A stretch of 64,000 bases of DNA, taken from positions 1 to 64,000 of the forward strand of contig JAHJAA010000030.1 in the NCBI GenBank assembly GCA_018814305.1, written 5' to 3'. Under the pieces are notes generated by a model that saw only the letters and a list, made by a program, of their open reading frames with translations, was not told the origin of the DNA and did not search any database. Each line of letters starts with the position of its first letter. The stretch's first letter is position 1. Shown piece by piece: positions 18,786 to 27,543 of this stretch. The DNA is from Pseudomonadota bacterium. Its GTDB lineage: Bacteria > Desulfobacterota > Desulfobulbia > Desulfobulbales > JAGXFP01. The translations under genes and the position numbers were made by a program.

Positions 18786-18906
18786 ATTAATCAGGGAATA
18801 GTGGCCCAGGTTGGTTGGAGTAGAGCCAATAAGAATAAGAACTCGGCCCGGAATCAATTAAGGCTAATCGTATGACAAAACAAGGAATAAGTCGATCAGT
18901 TCAGGG

Positions 18907-18947
18907 AAAAAAAAGAGCCAAGGCCCCCGCAACGAGGTCCTTGGCTC
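18907..18947 (-). terminator. Rho-independent terminator of the MerR-family gene
   Basis: gagccaagg ... ccttggctc with A-run on plus strand. Confidence 0.75.
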
Positions 18948-18976
18948 AAGATCAAACAACATGGAGGAGGGGACGT

Positions 18977-19417
18977 TTACTTCCCCACCTTTTCTTTGAC
19001 GGACGGGATGGAACCAACCTGCCGCTCTGCCGCCCGAGCGGCGCGCTCAGAGCGGGCATCACCTACCAGCCGCATAATCCGCGGGGCCGCCCGATCAATC
19101 AACGCCGGACAGACAGCGTGGATTTCCTCCGGGCATTCGGCAATATCCCAACAGGGCGCCAATTCCAACAGTTTTTTCAGCCCGGGAATACTGATCCCCT
19201 GCTCATGGATCACCTTACGCAGACAGGAAACCCAGGTAATGTCATTCTCAGAAAACATCCGCCGCTTCCCCTTGTGGTCAGGGCTGATCAGCCCTTCGTC
19301 TTCATAGATCCGCAGGGTTCGAGGATGGACATCAAGCAGCTTCGCCGCGACCCCTATGGGATAGATCGGGGTATCGGGCGTTAAAGGCCGCACATCTGAT
19401 CGCTTTCGAGGAGTCAT
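18977..19417 (-). CDS. MerR-family transcriptional regulator
   Basis: YPIGVAAKLLDVHPRTLRIYEDEGLISPDHKGKRRMFSENDI is a MerR winged HTH. Confidence 0.88.
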   Translation of the reverse strand: MTPRKRSDVRPLTPDTPIYPIGVAAKLLDVHPRTLRIYEDEGLISPDHKGKRRMFSENDITWVSCLRKVIHEQGISIPGLKKLLELAPCWDIAECPEEIHAVCPALIDRAAPRIMRLVGDARSERAARAAERQVGSIPSVKEKVGK

Positions 19418-19516
19418 GTCGCAACTCTCTTTATATGGAGCAATTTTTCAGAGATCCCACCGGCCCATCAACAGGCCGGTGAGATGGAACAGAACAGTTA
19501 AGGCAGAGTCAGGCCA

Positions 19517-20710
19517 TCAATGGTCTTCAGAGAGATGGCCACGGAATAAACGCTCACCCATGAGAAAGCCCATTACGCACAACCCGATACCACCTAGCGT
19601 AACCATGATCTCATGCAGGGAAGGAATATACGGAAAGAGTTCCGGAAGGCCAACGACCCCATACTCATGGAAATGGGGTACGATCTGACCGACAACCACC
19701 AGGTCATAGCGCATGAAGAAGATTCCGATGATGGCGGAAACCGAGGCAACGAAGAGAATCGGCAGGTTTTTGGCCTTGCAGGAAATAATCAGGAAGAAGG
19801 GGATAACCATGCCGAGCATGACCTCACCAACCCAGAAATTAACCGAATAAGGACCATTCACCAAAGACATCATGGCCTCATATTTTCCCGGAGGATGCCC
19901 ACTGATCCCGGAAATCATTTTCCAGGTGGTGAAAAACATGATGACAGCCGTCAGGGTAGCACCAAGTTTTGCCGTGGTCTTCAGGGAACTTTCCAGAGCG
20001 GGACTCATCTGCCAACCATTGGCCTTGTACCCAAGCCAGGTGAAAAAGATAACCGCAGCACAGCCGGACATCATGGCGGAGGTGATGAAATAAATCGGCA
20101 TATAGGGGCCATGCCAGAATTCCCGGCCACCTAAAAGACCAAAAACCGCGCCCAGGTTACTATGGGCAGCAATACCGGAAACCACTCCCAAAAGGCCCAG
20201 GTAGCCGGCCATTTTATGCTGTCCCATCTGCAACAGGGCGAACTCTATGGCCATGAAGAACAGATAGGCACCGTAAAGGGTTCCCATCCACCAAATATTA
20301 GAAGTAGGATTGGCACTGATCATATTATAGATTGGCATCCGCCAGGGATTTTCGATCTCAAACCCGATGATCAAAAAACCGGCGATGATCGACACAATGG
20401 CCATAAATACAGAACGCTTGGCAATGGGTTTCAAGGCATCGACATTAAAAACATGGCCGATGGACGAAACCAGGCAAAGACCGGTGGAAGTAACAACAAA
20501 AAAGACATACGCTGCGATGAGCAACCCCCAGGGCATCTCCCTGGTGTTATTGTAGGCATGCTCATGCCCGATCAACAGAGCATGCATCCCGAAGGCTATA
20601 CCTGCTGCTGCAAAAAGCCCGCTTATTACTATCGCCAGATTGTAACTTTTTGAGGTGGCAACCTCCAAACCGCCCTCTTGGGGTAGCACACTCGCCAACA
20701 GATTGTTCAT
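19517..20710 (-). CDS. NrfD/PsrC-family polytopic membrane protein (quinone-interacting subunit-like)
   Basis: About 10 TM segments; LLIGHEHAYNNTREMPWGLLIAAYVFFVVTSTGLCLVSSIGHVF is typical NrfD family. Confidence 0.85.
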   Translation of the reverse strand: MNNLLASVLPQEGGLEVATSKSYNLAIVISGLFAAAGIAFGMHALLIGHEHAYNNTREMPWGLLIAAYVFFVVTSTGLCLVSSIGHVFNVDALKPIAKRSVFMAIVSIIAGFLIIGFEIENPWRMPIYNMISANPTSNIWWMGTLYGAYLFFMAIEFALLQMGQHKMAGYLGLLGVVSGIAAHSNLGAVFGLLGGREFWHGPYMPIYFITSAMMSGCAAVIFFTWLGYKANGWQMSPALESSLKTTAKLGATLTAVIMFFTTWKMISGISGHPPGKYEAMMSLVNGPYSVNFWVGEVMLGMVIPFFLIISCKAKNLPILFVASVSAIIGIFFMRYDLVVVGQIVPHFHEYGVVGLPELFPYIPSLHEIMVTLGGIGLCVMGFLMGERLFRGHLSEDH

Positions 20711-20918
20711 GGGACTCTCTCCTTTGTTCGTTGATTTTTTTAAGTATCCCCTCTCAACTTCCCCCGAAATTTCACTTCAGGAGTACTTCGACATCTTCCA
20801 GGCTGAAATAATTCCCGAAAAATCTCCATTCACTAAGGTAAAGCCACCCGACTTTTTACTTCTCAATACCGATGGCACTCATTTTCAGCCCATCGACATC
20901 ATAATCGGGAAAAAACGA

Positions 20919-21047
20919 TTAGAACCCTGGATAATCCGTTTGTTCGTCACGATGTGCTTGAATCAAGGGCTTGATCTTCAGATCAAAGACGGTGTGAAGT
21001 GTGGCGCAACCTATCCAGAAAACCAGAAAAAAAATCCCTTCCATCAT
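20919..21047 (-). CDS. Putative 42-aa small membrane protein upstream of the NrfD-like gene
   Basis: Minus strand aaggaggttc-ATGATG; translation MMEGIFFLVFWIGCATLHTVFDLKIKPLIQAHRDEQTDYPGF*; strong SD; below the ORF-track length cutoff. Confidence 0.6.
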   Translation of the reverse strand: MMEGIFFLVFWIGCATLHTVFDLKIKPLIQAHRDEQTDYPGF

Positions 21048-21166
21048 GAACCTCCTTAAAACGGTTACCTTCCCCTTTTTCACGACAATGAGCCCAATCC
21101 ATCAAAGTTCAGGACTACCTGCTCTTCATTTCAATGAACCGGAACCCCAACTTAACTCTGGTTCAC

Positions 21167-21196
21167 ATTGTACAATACGGAAAAAGCTATTGTCAA
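21167..21196 (-). promoter_or_regulatory. Candidate sigma-70-type promoter for the smORF/NrfD transcript
   Basis: Minus strand TTGACA-N18-TACAAT; -10 region lies within the palindrome ATTGTACAAT. Confidence 0.55.
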
Positions 21197-21965
21197 GTGT
21201 TGCGCAAACAGAGCGTTGCGTTTAAGGCGAAACCAGACAGTAGCGAAATCCTACTCCAAAGATGGCTTCTTTCCCTTGTCCTGCAATGATTTAAGCAGTA
21301 CCTAGACATCCAATTACTAGACGTAGCACTATCCGCCCAAAAAGCATTTAACTTTCTGTTATTACTTTAATTCTAGGTCATAATCAAAAAAAACGCATTT
21401 TACGCCCATTTTTTTTATAAAGAACCCATATCTCCACAAGGAGATCAAAAAACGCCCACCAATATCAACCACGTAACATATTTATAATATTATACAAATT
21501 AACCAGAACAACCTCCACCCCCCCCCTGGTCGACCATGATTTTCGCCTCCTGTTTTTTTATAGACGCAAAACACGCCTAATATGTTCAATATATTGCAAA
21601 CACCAAGTGATAAATTTTCTCATTAAGAAGCTTATAAGAGACGTCCCTGTGGACGATAATGCGCCCATCCTCAGAGTACCGAGATATTCACTTTTCTCCG
21701 GATAATCTTCCAATAAGAACCAAATTCGCATGATTGTTTTTTGACACCCCTACTGGGTATGGTCAAAAAAATGCCGGATTCCTCGTCTTCCCGAAACGGC
21801 CATGGCAGTCCTCCCTTTTTGAAATTGTACATCAGGTGATCGGCCAAATTATTGCGTCAACACCACCCAATCCCTGGTCAATCAGGATCCGCAGTATTCA
21901 CAACATCACTTTTGATATACAAAGAAATGAACCTACAACCCGATTTTACAAAGTCCAGTACCCTG

Positions 21966-21981
21966 TGGCATAATGTTTGCT
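21966..21981 (+). promoter_or_regulatory. Sigma-54 (RpoN) promoter upstream of fliL
   Basis: tggcataatgtttgct fits TGGCAYR-N4-TTGCW; 55 nt before the fliL start codon. Confidence 0.75.
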
Positions 21982-22035
21982 ATATAGTTATTTCGGATTC
22001 CCCCCCCTTTATTCAATAGACAAGGAGAACCACTG

Positions 22036-22536
22036 ATGGCTGACGATAAGGAACCTCAAGCCACTGAAGAACCCGCAGCACCGAAAAAAAAGTCCAAGAA
22101 AATGCTGCTGATTATCGGATTGGTCGTCATTATTCTGGCCGGGGCAGGCGGCTTCTTCGCCTATACCAAATTCGCGGCCACTGAGCCTCCCGCTGATCCC
22201 GTAGGTACAGAGAAAAAATCAAAGCCCGAAACCATCGGAGCCATTTATCGACTTGAAGCATTTACGGTCAACCTGGCCGACCCCAAAGGAAAACGATATC
22301 TGAAGGTAAAGATCGAGCTCGAAATGAGCGCAGAGTCCGGCGTTGAACTGGCGACCCAGGCCGACCCAAAACTGCGCGACATGGTGATCATGCTCCTGAC
22401 CAGTCTGACTTTTGAAGATGTGATGACTCCTGAAGGTAAAATCCGGATCAGAGATGAACTGCTCGACCGTTTTAATCGTATTTTAAGGCCGGAAAAAGTA
22501 CGTAACATCTACTTTACCGAATTCGTCGTCCAGTAA
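22036..22536 (+). CDS. fliL: Flagellar basal body-associated protein FliL
   Basis: Single TM, YRLEAFTVNLADPKGKRYLKVKIELEM, C-terminal VRNIYFTEFVVQ. Confidence 0.92.
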   Translation: MADDKEPQATEEPAAPKKKSKKMLLIIGLVVIILAGAGGFFAYTKFAATEPPADPVGTEKKSKPETIGAIYRLEAFTVNLADPKGKRYLKVKIELEMSAESGVELATQADPKLRDMVIMLLTSLTFEDVMTPEGKIRIRDELLDRFNRILRPEKVRNIYFTEFVVQ

Positions 22537-22558
22537 CTGAAAGACTCCCGGGAAAATT

Positions 22559-23554
22559 ATGGAACAGATTCTCAGCCAGGATGAGGTAGATGCCCTCTTA
22601 AAGGGAATTTCCGGAGGTGACATCGATGAGCCGGAAGAACAGGTTGAAGTCGAAGACCTGGGTTACCGGATCTATGACTTCAGCCGTCAAGACAAGATTG
22701 TCCAGGTCAAGATGCCGGGCATGGAGGTTGTTCATGACAGCTTTCTCCGCAGCATCCGTGGATCCCTGGCCTCTACCCTGAGAAGAATTATTGATGTGAC
22801 CGCAGTCCCCATGGAACTGGAGCGATTCGGAGCTTTTGTCCGGACCCTGCCGGTACCGAGCAGTCTCCAGATTATCAAAATGGACCCGTTCCGGGGGCAC
22901 GCCCTGCTGATCCTGGAGCCAAAACTGGTCTTTTCCTTTGTAGAAAACTTCATGGGTGGCAGTGGCACCCGAAACGTGAGGATTGAGGGGCGTGATTTCA
23001 CCCCCATCGAGCAACGGCTCATCCAACGGGTGGTCAAAATATTGCTGACCGATCTGGAAAAAGCCTGGTCCTCCATTCACCCCTTGAGCATCAAATATAT
23101 CCGGAGTGAGATCAATCCCCAGTTTGCCAAAATCTGCCAGCCCGAGGATGTGGTAATCATCAACCGCTACGAGGTCGACATGGACCGGGCCATCGGCAGT
23201 ATCACCATCTGCATCCCCTTTTCCAACCTTGAATCGGTCAAGAACAAACTCACCACCTCTTTTCAAAAAGAGCAGAGCGAGGAGGACATCCTCATCACCA
23301 GGATCCTCAAGGAAAACCTCAAAAATATCGAAACGGATTTTTCGGTTCGCCTGGGCACCGTCACCCTGCCGGGTTCTGATGTCTTGGCCTTGGAACCGGG
23401 CGACATTCTCCAGCTTGACCAACGCAAGGAAGATCTCCTGCCCGCCTATATCGGAGGAAAACTGAAATTTGCCGGCACCCCTGGGATCCACCGCGGGAAT
23501 GTGTCATACCTGATCAAACGCAGAGTCACCGATCCTGAAAAAGAGGATTTCTAA
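22559..23554 (+). CDS. fliM: Flagellar motor switch protein FliM
   Basis: ILSQDEVDALLKGISGG; YDFSRQDKI; GGSG motif. Confidence 0.96.
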   Translation: MEQILSQDEVDALLKGISGGDIDEPEEQVEVEDLGYRIYDFSRQDKIVQVKMPGMEVVHDSFLRSIRGSLASTLRRIIDVTAVPMELERFGAFVRTLPVPSSLQIIKMDPFRGHALLILEPKLVFSFVENFMGGSGTRNVRIEGRDFTPIEQRLIQRVVKILLTDLEKAWSSIHPLSIKYIRSEINPQFAKICQPEDVVIINRYEVDMDRAIGSITICIPFSNLESVKNKLTTSFQKEQSEEDILITRILKENLKNIETDFSVRLGTVTLPGSDVLALEPGDILQLDQRKEDLLPAYIGGKLKFAGTPGIHRGNVSYLIKRRVTDPEKEDF

Positions 23555-23568
23555 CAAGGAGATAAGTA

Positions 23569-23982
23569 ATGGCTAATAACAACAATACCGACGGGCAAGG
23601 CCCCAAAGTTGACAACGACTGGGCCGCAGCCCTTGATGAACAATCGGACGGAAGTACCTCAAGGGCTCCCCAGGCGACTGAATTCGAAGAACTTGGCAAG
23701 GGCACCACTGACCAGAGTGGCTCAAAAAATCTCGATTTTCTATTGGATGTCCCACTCCAGGTCTCAGTTGAGCTGGGACGCTCCAAGATGATCATTAACA
23801 AGTTGCTCCAACTCACCCAGGGTTCCGTAGTCGAATTGAGCAAAGCCGCTGGTGAGCCCGTGGACATCCTGGTCAATAACAAGTTGCTTGGTAAAGGCGA
23901 GGTTATTGTAGTGAATGATAGATTCGGGGTCAGAATAACCGAAATAATCAGCCAGGCGGACCGCATTAAGAACATGGCGTAA
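23569..23982 (+). CDS. fliN: Flagellar motor switch protein FliN
   Basis: LDFLLDVPLQVSVELGRSKMIINKLLQLTQGSVVELSKAAGEPVDILVNNKLLGKGEVIVVNDRFGVRITEI. Confidence 0.96.
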   Translation: MANNNNTDGQGPKVDNDWAAALDEQSDGSTSRAPQATEFEELGKGTTDQSGSKNLDFLLDVPLQVSVELGRSKMIINKLLQLTQGSVVELSKAAGEPVDILVNNKLLGKGEVIVVNDRFGVRITEIISQADRIKNMA

Positions 23983-23993
23983 GACACCCTAAA

Positions 23994-24569
23994 ATGGTCT
24001 CAACGACAAAGGCTCCCATGGAACATCCCCAATCAATAATCAACCGCCCGGCTTGGAATGTCTGGCTTTTGATCCCGGCGCTGCTCTTCATTTTTCTCGC
24101 CCTGCCCGGAGTTGCAGAAGAACTCCCGGCGGTAAATACCCTTACGACCAACACTCCAAGTCTTGCCGCCCCCCAAACCACCTCCGGCCTGGCCATGGCT
24201 ATCCTGAAGGTCTGCGGCGCCCTCGCCGTGGTGGTCGGTCTCCTGATTCTTACCCTGCGTCTTTTACGGAAAATGGGTTTCGGCAACACCACCATGCGCA
24301 ACGGTGGCCTGATCAGAATCCTTGATACACGAATGATTGCCCCCAAAAAATATGTAACCGTGCTGGAGATAGCCGGACAGAACCTGGCCCTGGGAGTCAC
24401 CGACCACCAAATTACCCTTTTGGCCCATCTGGACCCTCAACCGGAAAGCCAGAGAGAGAGCGCTCGGGAACCGAAAAGCCCGACTTCATCCTTTGCCAAC
24501 CTCTTAAAAAAAGCCACCTCCCTGTCTCATTCCAGCCCGAAAGCTGCAACCACCGACGAGAGATCATGA
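23994..24569 (+). CDS. fliO: Flagellar biosynthetic protein FliO
   Basis: Position between fliN and fliP; TM plus LRLLRKMG ... KYVTVLEIAGQNLALGVTDHQITLL. Start uncertain. Confidence 0.8.
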   Translation: MVSTTKAPMEHPQSIINRPAWNVWLLIPALLFIFLALPGVAEELPAVNTLTTNTPSLAAPQTTSGLAMAILKVCGALAVVVGLLILTLRLLRKMGFGNTTMRNGGLIRILDTRMIAPKKYVTVLEIAGQNLALGVTDHQITLLAHLDPQPESQRESAREPKSPTSSFANLLKKATSLSHSSPKAATTDERS

Positions 24570-25363
24570 GTCATCAGGCCAACCACAAAACAACCAGACC
24601 TCCCAGATCTCCTTGGTTGACCATCGCAACACTCCTTACCATCCTTGCGATCCCACTCCTCGCCCCAACCGAGGTTCGGGCCATCCCAATCCCCAGCATC
24701 AACCTGGGCATCACCGAGGCAGACAGCCCCCGGCAGGTTTCGGTCCTGATCGAGATTCTCCTCCTGTTCACCATCCTGTCCATGGCCCCGGCCATTCTCC
24801 TGATGATGACCTGCTTCACCCGACTGGTTGTGGCCTTTTCTTTCCTGCGCCACGCTCTCGGCACCCAACAGATGCCCCCCAATCAGATCATGATCGGGCT
24901 CTCACTTTTTCTAACTTTTTTTATCATGATGCCGGTCTTCACCAAAATCAATCAGGATGCGGTCCAACCCTACCTGGCCGAAAAAATCTCCGCGGAAGAG
25001 GCCCTGCAACAGGGAGTGGCCCCCCTAAGAACCTTCATGTTCTCCCAGACCAGAGAAAAGGACCTGGCCCTGTTCCTTTCGTTAAACAAAAGCCCGAAAC
25101 CAAAGAACCGGGACGAGGTTTCAACGATGGTCCTGATTCCCGCCTACATGATCAGCGAACTGAAAACCGCCTTTCAGATCGGATTTGTACTCTTTCTCCC
25201 CTTCCTGATCATCGACATGGTGGTCGCCAGCGTCCTCCTGTCCATGGGCATGATGATGCTTCCGCCGATTATGGTTTCCATGCCGTTCAAACTCCTGCTC
25301 TTTGTCCTGGTTGACGGCTGGTACCTGCTGGTTGGTTCACTTGTTAAAAGTTTCGGAGTATAA
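24566..25363 (+). CDS. fliP: Flagellar export apparatus protein FliP
   Basis: MTCFTRLVVAFSFLRHALGTQQMPPNQIMIGLSLFLTFFIM; LPFLIIDMVVASVLLSMGMMMLPP. Confidence 0.97.
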   Translation: MSHQANHKTTRPPRSPWLTIATLLTILAIPLLAPTEVRAIPIPSINLGITEADSPRQVSVLIEILLLFTILSMAPAILLMMTCFTRLVVAFSFLRHALGTQQMPPNQIMIGLSLFLTFFIMMPVFTKINQDAVQPYLAEKISAEEALQQGVAPLRTFMFSQTREKDLALFLSLNKSPKPKNRDEVSTMVLIPAYMISELKTAFQIGFVLFLPFLIIDMVVASVLLSMGMMMLPPIMVSMPFKLLLFVLVDGWYLLVGSLVKSFGV

Positions 25364-25365
25364 CC

Positions 25366-25635
25366 ATGACACCTACCGAAGTGACCACGCTTGCCCGGGA
25401 GGCAGTTACCATCTGCCTCTTACTCAGCGCCCCATTACTCATTGTCGGGATGGCGGTGGGCATTATCATCGCCCTATTCCAGGCGACGACCCAGATCCAG
25501 GAAATGACCCTGACCTTTGTGCCAAAGATCGTCGCGGTCATGATGACCTTGTTGTTCTTTTCCTCCTGGATGATGACCAAAATGATGGACTATACGGCGG
25601 ATTTACTCAACAATCTGCCGAATCTGATCCACTAA
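25366..25635 (+). CDS. fliQ: Flagellar export apparatus protein FliQ
   Basis: 89 aa; ALFQATTQIQEMTLTFVPKI. Confidence 0.96.
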   Translation: MTPTEVTTLAREAVTICLLLSAPLLIVGMAVGIIIALFQATTQIQEMTLTFVPKIVAVMMTLLFFSSWMMTKMMDYTADLLNNLPNLIH

Positions 25636-25662
25636 GCAGATAGCCGAAAACAAGGTTTTAGA

Positions 25663-26454
25663 ATGATTGATGCCGGAATACTCAACTGGACACTGAACCA
25701 GGCTCTCCACCTGCTCATTATCCTGACCAGGGTAGGCCCGTTGATTTTCCTGATGCCGGTAACTGGATCACAGGGCGTCCCGGTTCAGATCAAGATCATG
25801 ATCTCCCTTACCACAGCCTTGATCCTGGTGCCGGTGGTGTCCATCAACCCCGAATCCATCCCACAAACCTCCCTGGGATTCGTCATTCTGGCCGGCCAGG
25901 AGATCTTTCTCGCCGCTACCCTCTCAATTTTCGCCAGATTTGTTTTCGCGGCGGTGGAAACAGCCGGACAAATGATCGGCGTCCAGATGGGTATGGGAAT
26001 GGCCGGGACCATGGATCCCCAATTCGGGACTCAGACCTCACTGGTGGGATTCTTCTGGAATCTCGTGGCAATCCTGCTTTTCCTAAGTATCGACGGCCAT
26101 CATCTCTTCTTCCGAACCCTGGCGGAGAGCTACCAGTGGATCCAACCGGGCGGCCTGCATATTTCCCAGGCAACCTATGAGGGGTTAATGCGGGGCATGG
26201 CCCAGATGTTCGTTCTGGCCGTCAAAATAATGGCACCGGCCGGAGCGGCCCTGTTTTTTTCCCATGTGGCCATGGGAATCATTGCCAAAACCGTGCCCCA
26301 GATCCCAATCCTGATCGTGGGTCTGCCCATCAACCTCGGGGTTGGCCTGCTCTTCATGGGCCTCTCCCTGGGCTATCTCACCCCGCTCTTGATCGAAAAC
26401 TTCAACACCCTTGGCCGTCTGCTCCCGCGACTGGCCATGGGGATGGGAGGCTAA
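25663..26454 (+). CDS. fliR: Flagellar export apparatus protein FliR
   Basis: GVPVQIKIMISLTTALIL; GMGMAGTMDPQFGTQTSLVG; position. Confidence 0.95.
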   Translation: MIDAGILNWTLNQALHLLIILTRVGPLIFLMPVTGSQGVPVQIKIMISLTTALILVPVVSINPESIPQTSLGFVILAGQEIFLAATLSIFARFVFAAVETAGQMIGVQMGMGMAGTMDPQFGTQTSLVGFFWNLVAILLFLSIDGHHLFFRTLAESYQWIQPGGLHISQATYEGLMRGMAQMFVLAVKIMAPAGAALFFSHVAMGIIAKTVPQIPILIVGLPINLGVGLLFMGLSLGYLTPLLIENFNTLGRLLPRLAMGMGG

Positions 26455-26460
26455 AATCCC

Positions 26461-27531
26461 ATGGCGGATGAAAGTTCAGGTCAGGAAAAAACCGAACAAC
26501 CGACCCCACGCCGAATTTCCGAGGCTCGGAAGAAAGGGGATGTGGCCAAGAGCATGGAGGTGCCCTCGGCCGCTGTTTTGCTGACCAGTCTGCTCACCCT
26601 TTATCTGTCCGGTGAATACATTCTCAAACAGAGCATGAATCTGGTCAGTCATTATCTTAAAAACACCGGCCAGATTTCGGTAAATCCGGCCGATATTGCT
26701 TTTCTCACCCGGGAAGGGATGACCATGGCTGCCACCATTACCCTGCCGTTGATGACGGTCATCGTCCTGACCGGTCTCCTTGCCAACTTCGCCCAGATCG
26801 GTGCCCTCTATGCCCCCGACAAGATCGCCCCAAAACTTTCCAAAATCAATCCCATCCAGGGTTTTTCCAACCTTTTTTCAAAACAAACTCTGGCCCAGAC
26901 CATCAAGTCGACCCTCAAGGTCCTGGTCATTACCCTGGTGGCCTATCATGAGATCAACAAGGTTCTCCCCGGCATCCTGCCGCTCATGGACCAGCCCCCA
27001 TATCCCATCCTGGCCTTCATGGCTCGGACCGCCTTCTGGATCTTCTTTAAATCGGCCCTGGTCATCGCCGTTCTGGCTGCAGCCGATTACACATTCCAGC
27101 GCTGGCAATTCACCGAGAAGATGAAAATGACCAAACAGGAGGTCAAGGAAGAAGCCAAACAGACGGAAGGGGATCCCTACGTCAAAGGGAGGATCCGCTC
27201 GATCCAAATGGAGATGGCCCGGCGCCGCATGATGGCCGAGGTCCCCAAGGCAGATGTGGTGATCACCAACCCCACCCATCTGGCCGTGGCCCTCCGCTAT
27301 GACAGTAGCAAGATGAATGCCCCCCTGGTTACCGCCAAAGGAGCAGGACTTATTGCCCAACGGATCAAAGAAATCGCGCTCGAGAATTCCATCCCCCTCA
27401 TGGAAGACAAACCTCTGGCGCGGGCCCTCTACCAGGAAGTGGACCTGAATAAATCCATACCGGTAAATCTCTTCCAGGCGGTGGCCGAGGTTCTGGCCTA
27501 CGTATACAGCTTGAAAAAGAAAACGGCATAA
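26461..27531 (+). CDS. flhB: Flagellar export switch protein FlhB
   Basis: EKTEQPTPRRISEARKKGDVAKS; ADVVITNPTHLAVALRYD (NPTH autocleavage site). Confidence 0.97.
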   Translation: MADESSGQEKTEQPTPRRISEARKKGDVAKSMEVPSAAVLLTSLLTLYLSGEYILKQSMNLVSHYLKNTGQISVNPADIAFLTREGMTMAATITLPLMTVIVLTGLLANFAQIGALYAPDKIAPKLSKINPIQGFSNLFSKQTLAQTIKSTLKVLVITLVAYHEINKVLPGILPLMDQPPYPILAFMARTAFWIFFKSALVIAVLAAADYTFQRWQFTEKMKMTKQEVKEEAKQTEGDPYVKGRIRSIQMEMARRRMMAEVPKADVVITNPTHLAVALRYDSSKMNAPLVTAKGAGLIAQRIKEIALENSIPLMEDKPLARALYQEVDLNKSIPVNLFQAVAEVLAYVYSLKKKTA

Positions 27532-27543
27532 GGCGACCTACCC

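Noticed and set aside
21734-21973. 79-aa ORF before the sigma-54 promoter
   Set aside because: Non-ATG start, no SD, overlaps the promoter; composition not protein-like.
22598-23491. 297-aa minus-strand ORF antisense to fliM
   Set aside because: Fully overlaps a confident fliM on the other strand; low-complexity-like composition and no domain.
24613-25314. 233-aa plus-strand ORF overlapping fliP in another frame
   Set aside because: Pro/His/Arg-rich alternative frame of fliP; no initiation context or conservation signal.
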